DNA from: WRKB01 sp031551145
GTDB lineage: Bacteria; Desulfobacterota; Desulfovibrionia; Desulfovibrionales; Desulfovibrionaceae
Reading direction: 5' to 3'
DNA length: 64,000 nt
Assembly (NCBI GenBank): GCA_031551145.1
Contig: JAVBNZ010000007.1
Span: 9,613-73,612, forward strand
The notes beneath the pieces are model-generated. The model had not been told where the DNA came from and did no database searches. It saw nothing but the letters and a program-made list of their open reading frames with translations. Every line of letters starts with the position of its first letter. The stretch's first letter is position 1. This document shows, piece after piece, positions 58,101 through 64,000 of this stretch. A program made the translations under genes and the position numbers.

Positions 58101-59444
58101 GAGGAGAACATTTCCCCGCCGGCACGGAATTTCGAAAACCCTCGCCGGGCAGGCCTGCTGGACTGGGTGAACGGCGCGCGTACCGCCCGATCCGCTCCCG
58201 GCGCGCAGCGCGCGGCGCCGATGTTCAGCGCGCCGCCGGCCGCCCCGACGGGCGGGGCCGGCGGCTACGACATGGAAGAAGGGGTGGGCGAGCCCACGCC
58301 CATTCCCCGCCGCCCCGTTCCCGAGCACGCCGCGCACCCCGTGCCGCGCCCCGTGCCGCGCCCCGTGCCGGCGCGCGGCTATGCCCACATGCCCGAGGTT
58401 CCGGATTCCCACGGCTACGGCGCGCCCCCCGATGCCCTGGAGTGGGTGGGCGAACCCACGCCCGTTCCCCGGGGCGCGGCTTCCGCGCGGCCCGCGCCGC
58501 AGGCCGAAACGCCGCGCGGCTATATACGCCCGCCGCTTGTTCAGCCTTCGCCGGGCTACGGCGTGCCCGTGGATTCCCTGGAATGGGTGGGCGAGCCCAT
58601 GCCTGTCGCCGGGCAACCCTCCCCGCGCCCCGAAATATCGCGCGGCCATGTCCGGCCGGTCGTGCCGTCCGGCCACGTCGCGGTTCCCGACTCTCTGGAA
58701 TGGGTGGGAGAACCCAGGCCCGTGCCCGGACGAAGCGGCCGCGCCGCGCCGCCGCGCTCCGAACCCGAAGCGCGCGGAGAGTTCGTGCCTCTGCGCCTGA
58801 CGGATACGCCCTCCCCGTCGTCCGGGAACGGTTTTACCCCGCTGCGCCTGACGGATGCGCCGCCTCCGCCGCCCGCGCCGGAACCCGAAACCTTGTTCCC
58901 CGATGATCGCTCCGTGCTCGGCTTTGTGCTGGATGAGCCCGGCGCGCGCGCGGGCGGGCGCGGGAAGTTTTCCCCGCCGCTGCCGAGGGACCGCGGGGAA
59001 GAGCCGCGTCCGGTTCATGCGCCGCGCGGGCCTGAGCCTGTTGTTCCGGCGCCCGCGCGTGGGCCGCAACCCCCTCTGCCGGAACTCGTTCTGCCGGAGC
59101 CCGTTGCGCGCGGGGCGGCACCCGCACCGCGTCCGCCGGGCGCTTCGCCGGCAAGCGTGGCCGAGCAGATGGGGCCGCTTATTCCCGGCCTGATCGCCGC
59201 GTTGGACGAGGCCATGGACGACGTGCGCCGGGGCTTTTCCAAGGCCGACACCGTTGTGGTGGAGGAAGCGGCGGCCCGCATCGCCTCCAGGGCCGACAAC
59301 TACGGCCTGCGCATCCTGGCCCGTATGGCCAGATGCGTGGAAATGGCCGCCAAGGCGCGCGACAAGGACGCCCTGGCCAACATTTTGCCGGATCTGGAAA
59401 CCGCGGTGGAGCGCAACAGGATAGCGCTCATGCCCAAGCGTTGA
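55134..59444 (+). CDS. Large degenerate hybrid histidine kinase with receiver, long disordered linker and Hpt-like end
   Basis: 1436 residues. Signal peptide (1-28), a periplasmic 7TMR-DISM-like domain (about 35-180), seven or so helices (about 188-378), a HisKA-like helix pair (about 465-515), a HATPase-like domain (about 528-660), a receiver (about 677-797), a Pro-rich disordered region (about 800-1330) and an Hpt-like helical end (about 1350-1436). The histidine position of HisKA holds Arg481 (LLANLLRESSG), both N-box asparagines are changed (Leu577, Ser581), and the Hpt motif AARIASRADNYG has no histidine. Asp727 and Lys780 of the receiver remain. So the protein probably senses and scaffolds rather than phosphorylates. 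The linker has four copies of an EWVGEPxPV motif. Confidence 0.8.
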   Translation: MSRKLAFGIRLLCFAFLIALAAHPSYAAQQGQRPLPVLRVQDFLPCRSYFDWTLDPGGKADIREIAAPERDAQFTPLNGGLPLRASGTLWLRLTLGPRPPEQRPATLLLDMGDGLPGTPLLFAPRQNPFTEAREWQDFQPSRQSVFLLPETQTAPLTVYVRLEGTPGLWFEPVLRTPHNAAAASERLVRPAVLTALGAAALLCLLRALSERGQWRIWTSLYTAAAFIQAYWGMPAAPEGSVLLRDLPGVLAPGIALMLLPHVGRHLMRTRTAAPALDLQFLLLSLPGAALALLPLAPGMAWTCRYVALWPAVMLLFIPTALGAWLYGLPGARRFLLACLAPLAGVVAGTAGLFFGPSALLASCPMLGVALGALCIAGTAAPREYEREERTAPARGLPEPGLSPDISPELSVDVGDPVPRPAAEAEEEEPGLRLLSPAELEAETGSAPVEAVPAPAVPPADGGSDGNVRAARLRPLLANLLRESSGLAQCALPPAARQHIEAVQAAGRGIAALLDEAQTPRRVPVPVVFDLQQLLRDLHAGAAAEAERRGLSFSWFMPPHLSHYYFGDAEGLAEVLRLLLESSIRASKKGFVQLAVRRMPESVEPGHLLFSVSDTGSGMPPRGRGSTALLRAWEFAGAHGGGVSVESDGRGAVISFTLHLEPHGATIRTEPHQTARPARVLIVDELAGSRRLLSFFLEDLPCDIQEARNSEEAARLHAEKPFDLLLLDCDMPEAENIEALAGLRARERAEERRPVPLLALESEESRWEGLQALGEIHLLTKPIARGPLRETVLRLLRAEEPAEAPQAALPDEALRPVGAGAPEEAPLDLPPPVAYGPGRQPEARDAFVPLSLDVRLDLPLGPPAAPPQPASRRAAEPAALSLTAPETPSALPVAEEPPVPVAEPAIFLPEPEMQPAPPSSPPPAMEPVSQALYPPEKFSEFPTTLDRMPADFLHHAEPVDGSQCLSPPAALMRTPLLQPFESRASEPPEAEENISPPARNFENPRRAGLLDWVNGARTARSAPGAQRAAPMFSAPPAAPTGGAGGYDMEEGVGEPTPIPRRPVPEHAAHPVPRPVPRPVPARGYAHMPEVPDSHGYGAPPDALEWVGEPTPVPRGAASARPAPQAETPRGYIRPPLVQPSPGYGVPVDSLEWVGEPMPVAGQPSPRPEISRGHVRPVVPSGHVAVPDSLEWVGEPRPVPGRSGRAAPPRSEPEARGEFVPLRLTDTPSPSSGNGFTPLRLTDAPPPPPAPEPETLFPDDRSVLGFVLDEPGARAGGRGKFSPPLPRDRGEEPRPVHAPRGPEPVVPAPARGPQPPLPELVLPEPVARGAAPAPRPPGASPASVAEQMGPLIPGLIAALDEAMDDVRRGFSKADTVVVEEAAARIASRADNYGLRILARMARCVEMAAKARDKDALANILPDLETAVERNRIALMPKR

Positions 59445-59458
59445 ATCTCGGAGGGTTC

Positions 59459-60910
59459 ATGAATTGCCCCGTCCCGGAATTGCTGCCCGTTGTTCTGTGC
59501 GGCGGCAGCGGCACCCGTTTGTGGCCGCTGTCGCGCAGTCTGTATCCCAAACAGTTCATGGATCTGGGCGGAAGCACCCTGTTCGGGGACACGCTGACCA
59601 GAGCCCTGGCCCTGCCGGGGGTAAAGCGCTGCCTGGTGGTCTGCAACGAGGAGCAGCGTTTTCTGGCCGCCGCCGAGGCGCAGCGTCTGAACGCGCCCGT
59701 GCGCGTCCTGCTGGAGCCCCAGGCCCGCAACACCGCTCCCGCCGTGGCCCTGGCCGCGCTGTGCGCCCTTGCGAACGGGGCCGGCGGGGAGGATCCCATT
59801 CTGCTCGTTCTGCCGTCGGATCACCGCATCGAGCCGCAACAGGCCCTGATTGAAGCCGTGGCCGAGGCCGTGCGCTGCGCCGGGGACGGGTATCTGGTCT
59901 GCTTCGGCGTCGCGCCGGACGGGCCGGAAACGGGCTTCGGCTACATCGTGCGGGGAAAATCCCTGCCGGCGGGCGGCTTCGCCGTGCAACGCTTTGTGGA
60001 AAAACCTTCGCTCGAAAAGGCGGAAGAGATGCTTGCCCGGGGCGACTGCTTCTGGAACAGCGGCATGTTCGTGTTCAAAGCCTCGCTCTGGCTGGAAGAA
60101 CTGGCGAAGCACGCGCCGGAAATTTTTGAAGCCGCGCGGGCCGCCTGGGAAGGGCGCGACGAGGGGCGGGACTTTTTGCGCGTCGAACGCGCGGCCTTTG
60201 CCGCAAGCCCGTCCGACTCCATCGACTACGCGGTGATGGAGCACACGGAACGGGCCGCCGTGGCTCCGCTGACGGCGGACTGGAACGACCTCGGCTCCTG
60301 GGAGTCTTTTTACAGCGTGGCCGAAAAGGACGAGGCGGGCAACGCCCTGCGGGGCGACATCGCCGCCCTGGACGCGCGCAACTGCTATCTGCACGCCGAG
60401 CATCGCCTGGTGGCGGCGCTGGGGGTGGAGGACCTCACCGTGGTGGAATGTGCGGACGCCGTGCTGGTGGCGCACCGCTCCCGCCATCAGGACGTCAAGC
60501 GCGTTCTGGAACTGCTGAAAAGCCGGGGCCGCACGGAATGCGACACCCACATCCGCGTGCACCGGCCCTGGGGCAGCTATGAAACCCTGGCCCTGGACGA
60601 ACAGGGGCGTTTTCAGGTCAAGCGCATCGAGGTCAAGCCGGGCGCCGCGCTTTCGCTGCAATACCACCACCACCGCGCCGAGCACTGGATTGTCGTGCGC
60701 GGCACGGCCAGGGTCACGGTGGGGGACAAAACGCTGCTGCTCTGCGAAAACCAGTCCACCTACATTCCCCTGGGCACGCGGCACCGTTTGCAAAATCCCG
60801 GCCGCGTCCCCCTGGTGATGGTGGAGGTGCAGTCCGGCGTGTACCTGGGCGAGGACGACATTGTGCGCCTGGAAGACACCTACGGCAGACTGTCCGAAGG
60901 AAAAGCATGA
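59459..60910 (+). CDS. manC: Mannose-1-phosphate guanylyltransferase / mannose-6-phosphate isomerase
   Basis: 483 residues. N-terminal nucleotidyltransferase: VVLCGGSGTRLWPLSRSLYP and KQF (about 11-33), PSDHRIE, RFVEKPSLEKA and WNSGMFVFKA. C-terminal cupin (type II PMI, about 355-475): HRPWGSYETL, QYHHHRAEHWIVVRGTARV, STYIPLGTRHRL. The bifunctional enzyme makes GDP-mannose from fructose-6-phosphate with a phosphomannomutase. ATG at 59459 has GGAGGG just upstream. It starts 14 bases after the degenerate kinase gene, and its stop overlaps the GT2 start by 4 bases, tying it to glycan synthesis. Confidence 0.94.
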   Translation: MNCPVPELLPVVLCGGSGTRLWPLSRSLYPKQFMDLGGSTLFGDTLTRALALPGVKRCLVVCNEEQRFLAAAEAQRLNAPVRVLLEPQARNTAPAVALAALCALANGAGGEDPILLVLPSDHRIEPQQALIEAVAEAVRCAGDGYLVCFGVAPDGPETGFGYIVRGKSLPAGGFAVQRFVEKPSLEKAEEMLARGDCFWNSGMFVFKASLWLEELAKHAPEIFEAARAAWEGRDEGRDFLRVERAAFAASPSDSIDYAVMEHTERAAVAPLTADWNDLGSWESFYSVAEKDEAGNALRGDIAALDARNCYLHAEHRLVAALGVEDLTVVECADAVLVAHRSRHQDVKRVLELLKSRGRTECDTHIRVHRPWGSYETLALDEQGRFQVKRIEVKPGAALSLQYHHHRAEHWIVVRGTARVTVGDKTLLLCENQSTYIPLGTRHRLQNPGRVPLVMVEVQSGVYLGEDDIVRLEDTYGRLSEGKA

Positions 60911-61860
60911 ACCGCTCCTGCCCCACGCTGGCCTTTGTGCTGCCCTGCTATAACGAGGAAGAAACCCTGCCCCGCACGATCCGCGTGGTGGGCGCGCTGC
61001 TGGAGGAGTTGAAGGCCGAGGGCCGCATCAGCCCCGACAGTTTCGCCCTTTATGTGGACGACGGCAGCCGGGATGCGACCTGGGAGATCGTCGCGGCCGC
61101 CCACGCGGCCGACCCGCGCGCCTGCCGGGGCCTGAAGTTCGCGGCCAACGCCGGGCACCAGAACGCGCTCTACGCCGGGCTGCTTCAGGTGCGCGGCATG
61201 GCGGACTGCGCCGTGAGCCTGGACGCCGACCTTCAGGACGACGTGGCCGCCGTGCGCCCCATGCTCGAGCACTATGCGGCCGGCTGCGAAATCGTCTACG
61301 GCGTGCGCAACGACAGAAGCAGCGACAGTTCCTTCAAGCGCAACACCGCCCACGCTTTTTACAGGGGCATGGCTTGGCTGGGCGTAAAACTCGTTCCCGA
61401 TCACGCCGATTTTCGCCTTACCGGCCGTCCCGTGCTGGAGGCCCTGGCCGAATACCCGGAACACAATCTTTTTTTGCGCGGCATTTTTCCGAGCATGGGC
61501 TTTCGCGGCGCGAACGTGGGCTACAAGCGGCTGGCGCGCGAAGCCGGGGTGAGCAAATACCCCCTGCGCCGCATGCTGGCCTTCGCGCTGTCGGGCATTA
61601 CCTCGTTCAGCCCGCTGCCGCTCAGGCTGGCCGGGCTGCTCAGCGCCGGCACGCTGCTTTTGGCGCTTTTCGAAAGCCTGCGCGCCCTGATCATGCATTT
61701 TGCCGGAGACACGGTGCCGGGCTGGACCTCGCTGATGATAGCCCTGCTTTTTCTCGGCTCCGTGCAGCTTTTCTGCCTCGCGGTAATGGGCGAATACCTG
61801 GCGCGCATGTTCACCGAACTGAAACGCCGGCCGCGCTATCTCATCGAAAAAATTCTGTAA
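60907..61860 (+). CDS. Family 2 glycosyltransferase (GtrB/DPM1-like, polyprenyl-phosphate type)
   Basis: 317 residues. N-terminal GT-A domain with FVLPCYNEEETLPRTI, LYVDDGSRDATWEIV, a GHQNALYAGLLQ turn and the metal site SLDADLQDD (about 100-108). Two C-terminal helices (about 235-260 and 270-295, including SLMIALLFLGSVQLFCLAVM) anchor it as in GtrB. Such enzymes load a sugar from UDP- or GDP-sugar onto undecaprenyl phosphate. Being coupled to manC, mannose is a natural guess. Ends 90 bases before the convergent adhesin gene. Confidence 0.88.
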   Translation: MNRSCPTLAFVLPCYNEEETLPRTIRVVGALLEELKAEGRISPDSFALYVDDGSRDATWEIVAAAHAADPRACRGLKFAANAGHQNALYAGLLQVRGMADCAVSLDADLQDDVAAVRPMLEHYAAGCEIVYGVRNDRSSDSSFKRNTAHAFYRGMAWLGVKLVPDHADFRLTGRPVLEALAEYPEHNLFLRGIFPSMGFRGANVGYKRLAREAGVSKYPLRRMLAFALSGITSFSPLPLRLAGLLSAGTLLLALFESLRALIMHFAGDTVPGWTSLMIALLFLGSVQLFCLAVMGEYLARMFTELKRRPRYLIEKIL

Positions 61861-61950
61861 GCGCACCGACTTGCCGCCGGAACACGGCTCCCGCCCGTGA
61901 AGGGGAGGAAAGACCTCCTCCAGCTAGTAAACAAAGACAAAAAGGCACCC

Positions 61951-64000
61951 TCAGCGGACGCAGGCAACACGGAGGCTGCTGTCGACATGATCCGGGCTGG
62001 CGTTGTCCACGTCGCCGTCGCCGTGCACGAGAACGGCCCACCGGCCGTCAGGGTAGCTCCCGAATACGTCCCGCGTCCAGTAGTCGCCGTAGGAGCCGGT
62101 ATTCAAAAATCCCAGCGTCTGCCCGGTTCTAAAATCACCATTGGCGTTTTGAGGCGGAGAGGCACTGCTGCCGTCAAGCCCGGCCGTGGGCAGCCGGCCG
62201 CCCTGGGAAGCGCAGTAGGCGACCGCCGCATTCCAGTCCATATCTCCGGCATAGCCGGTGATGAAGTTGCCGGTAAGAGCCGCGCCGAACCGCACCGTGG
62301 TGCTCAGGCTGCTCCCGCCGGCAGAGGCCTGCACATACATCACATGCAGCAGGTTGCTGCCGGCCGTAAAGGTGGCCACGCCGGAAGCATCCGTGCCCGT
62401 GGTTACGGTGGTGACTGTCGCTGAAGACGAGGCGTTGTTGCGCGTAGTCCAGGTTATGCTGCCGGCGGGCAGGTTTGCGGCGGGGCTGCCGTCCGCGTTC
62501 TTCACCTCAACCGTGATCACGCTGTTGCCGCCCACGGCCGGGTTGGGCGTGGCGTTCTGGAGGTTGGTCAGAGTCAGGGCACTTCCCCCGCCCCCGGCCA
62601 GCGTAAAGCTCTGCGTATTGCCCCCGGCCCGCACGATCACCGTGGTCTGGGGCGGAGCGGAAGGATCGAGGCGTACGATAAAAATCCCCTGGTTGTTCGT
62701 GAAGTAGCTTTGCGTCGCAAGGCCGGCCGCATGGGCAAGGCGGGGAGAAAGAGCCGCGTCCAGAATTTTCAGGGCGCGGGCAAGGAGGGTGGGATGCCCA
62801 AAAGGCGCGGCGAGCCCTTCCGCCAGCCACGCGCCCGTGGTTGTTACCGTCACGCCGCGCCCGGAGGCGTATTTGCCGAAGCCGTCGCTCAAACGGAACA
62901 TATGTCCGTTTGAACCGTCCGGCCCCAGGTATTCGATGCGGTAGGCGTTCTTGGCCCGGTATTCCAGAATAATGCGGTTTTCCCGATCCACGAATTCGTG
63001 GCGCGCGCCGGATACCGTGCGCATTTCCGCCACCTTGGCGTGCGAAAGCTGTTTGTCCCAGGGCATGTCGAAATGATAGGTCAAACGCAGGCCGAATTCC
63101 GTATCGTTGCGGCCCAGTTCCGTGGAACGTTGATTCCAGTACGCGGAAATAAGGGGAACGGGCGTATATTCCAGGCCGTATGACCATACACTGGGATTCT
63201 TCTCCAGCTTGTTCGAGGAAAACATGCTCACGTGATCGCCGTACCACTGCGTATAGGCCCCGGTAAGCGCCACGTTGCGGTAAAAGGGCAGATAGCCCTT
63301 GATGCGGATGTCCCAGCCCTGGGCGGGGCGTTCCTCGACGAACGTGCTGTCGTAGTCGAACGAGCCTTTCCAGTCCGAGAGGGGGAAATAATAGTTGGAA
63401 GCAAGGCGGATAAAGTCGTACTGCGCTTCCACGCCCACGCCGCCGCGCTGGTGGGAGCGGGAGAAATCGTTGTCGAAAAACACGTTGTAGCCCAGCATAA
63501 GGTTGCCGGAGTTGTTGATATCCTGAGCAAAGGGGAACCAGCGCTGGCCGAGGCCGAAGTTGCCTATCCAGCGGTCCGCGCTTTGGCCCGCGCCGTTGTA
63601 CCCTTCGCCGTTGCTCATGCCGCTCATGCTGCGGGCGCCGACCTGGGTGAAGACCGTTGTATATTGCCCGTCGTAGAAGGGAAAGAGCAGGTCGCCCTCG
63701 CCGTTCACCCGGCCGTGGACGTCGATTTGAAAGTTCAGCCGGGCCCGGCCCTTGTCCGTCAGTTGCGTAAAGGCCGCCTCGCCCAGGGTGTTCAAAAAGC
63801 CCATGCCGTAATTGAGGCCGCGCTGCATGAAGTATTGCTGCGGGTCGGCGTAGCCGCCGCCCAGGCCCCCCAGGCCCCCCATTCCGTAATCCGAACGCCG
63901 GCCGCCGCGCAGGGCGGGATCGCCCAGGCGGTAGTTGTAATTCGTCACCGGATCATAGCCCGCGCCGTAAAAGCCGGCGGGGTCGGAATTGCCGTAACCC
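61951..64000 (-). CDS. Inverse autotransporter (intimin/invasin-type) adhesin, N-terminus outside the window
   Basis: The frame is open to the window end, so the start and signal peptide are missing; about 680 residues are seen. Positions below count from base 63948. About 60-335 is an intimin-type beta-barrel: MLGYNVFFDNDFSRSHQRGG, ASNYYFPLSDWKGSF, ERPAQGWDIRIKGYLPFYR, EYTPVPLISAYWNQR. About 440-565 is a bacterial Ig-like (Big_1) domain (NPAVGGNSVITVEVKNADGS, SGVATFTAGS). The last ~105 residues are a small domain with two cysteines (AYCASQGGRLPTA, SSLRVACVR) resembling lectin-like or DUF1566-type tips. The barrel would sit in the outer membrane and the tip outside. Glycine-rich DNA near 63840-63890 encodes GGLGGLGGGY. 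Confidence 0.82.
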   Translation of the reverse strand, partial: GYGNSDPAGFYGAGYDPVTNYNYRLGDPALRGGRRSDYGMGGLGGLGGGYADPQQYFMQRGLNYGMGFLNTLGEAAFTQLTDKGRARLNFQIDVHGRVNGEGDLLFPFYDGQYTTVFTQVGARSMSGMSNGEGYNGAGQSADRWIGNFGLGQRWFPFAQDINNSGNLMLGYNVFFDNDFSRSHQRGGVGVEAQYDFIRLASNYYFPLSDWKGSFDYDSTFVEERPAQGWDIRIKGYLPFYRNVALTGAYTQWYGDHVSMFSSNKLEKNPSVWSYGLEYTPVPLISAYWNQRSTELGRNDTEFGLRLTYHFDMPWDKQLSHAKVAEMRTVSGARHEFVDRENRIILEYRAKNAYRIEYLGPDGSNGHMFRLSDGFGKYASGRGVTVTTTGAWLAEGLAAPFGHPTLLARALKILDAALSPRLAHAAGLATQSYFTNNQGIFIVRLDPSAPPQTTVIVRAGGNTQSFTLAGGGGSALTLTNLQNATPNPAVGGNSVITVEVKNADGSPAANLPAGSITWTTRNNASSSATVTTVTTGTDASGVATFTAGSNLLHVMYVQASAGGSSLSTTVRFGAALTGNFITGYAGDMDWNAAVAYCASQGGRLPTAGLDGSSASPPQNANGDFRTGQTLGFLNTGSYGDYWTRDVFGSYPDGRWAVLVHGDGDVDNASPDHVDSSLRVACVR

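Noticed and set aside
1..64000. tRNA, rRNA, CRISPR array, transposase or phage genes
   Set aside because: Intergenic gaps were read for clover-leaf ends, regular spaced direct repeats and transposase-like frames; none was found.

Overview
The window reads as a chromosomal segment of a GC-rich sulfate-reducing bacterium of the Desulfovibrio group (Desulfovibrionaceae). Supporting signs are three tandem copies of the large trimeric porin family typical of that group, a tolQRA-tolB-pal envelope operon, motAB, LPS/capsule genes and an anaerobe-type GltD-like flavoprotein. This placement is inferred from gene content only. No rRNA, tRNA, CRISPR array, transposase or phage gene was seen.

Layout. 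1-9.2 kb: end of purE, a MutT-like Nudix hydrolase, asd, a class IV aminotransferase, a GT-B glycosyltransferase, aspA, then a FIST sensor gene next to a hybrid histidine kinase. 9.2-16.6 kb: a nested inverted-repeat element, a GmhB-type phosphatase, a CNNM/CorC-type membrane protein, and a minus-strand six-gene partner-switching operon (degenerate HATPase, STAS, DUF2156, MATE exporter, RsbW-like kinase, SpoIIE/RsbU-like phosphatase). 16.8-21.2 kb: an LpxG/YkuE-like phosphoesterase, an orphan FecCD permease and uvrC, which carries two palindromic insertions. 21.2-28.3 kb: three porins and a 185-residue mini-porin, interspersed with ~130-bp structured repeats. 28.3-35.5 kb: cobQ lacking its glutaminase cysteine, asmA, motAB and a WbaP-type sugar transferase. 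35.5-39.4 kb (minus): an MBL-GAF-HD-GYP fusion, a WbpP/TviC-type epimerase and rsmG. 39.4-46.6 kb: fabD, rpmE, a DUF1385 membrane protein, prfA, a Wzx-like flippase, an EamA transporter and a GltD-like flavoprotein. 46.7-48.7 kb: an AT-rich PLD-like gene and a GNAT acetyltransferase. 49-54 kb: the tol-pal operon with an extra TonB-C-like gene. 54.3-61.9 kb: a TPR protein, a 1436-residue degenerate hybrid kinase, manC and a GT2 glycosyltransferase. 61.95 kb to the end: a truncated inverse-autotransporter adhesin on the minus strand.

The most unusual signal is a set of short structured repeats sharing AGAGCA/TGCTCT ends. Most lie between genes, and several supply the stop codon of the neighbouring gene. 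One subtype sits inside uvrC and also at the N-terminus of the DUF1385 gene, in the same strand sense and reading frame, with compensatory base changes that preserve both hairpins. This resembles the protein-coding palindromic elements known from Rickettsia. A separate hairpin-plus-motif leader recurs upstream of asd, aspA and motA.

Functionally the window is rich in envelope work: porins, Tol-Pal, surface polysaccharide synthesis (epimerase, sugar transferase, flippase, ManC, glycosyltransferases) and an adhesin. It is also rich in signalling proteins, several of which have lost catalytic residues.
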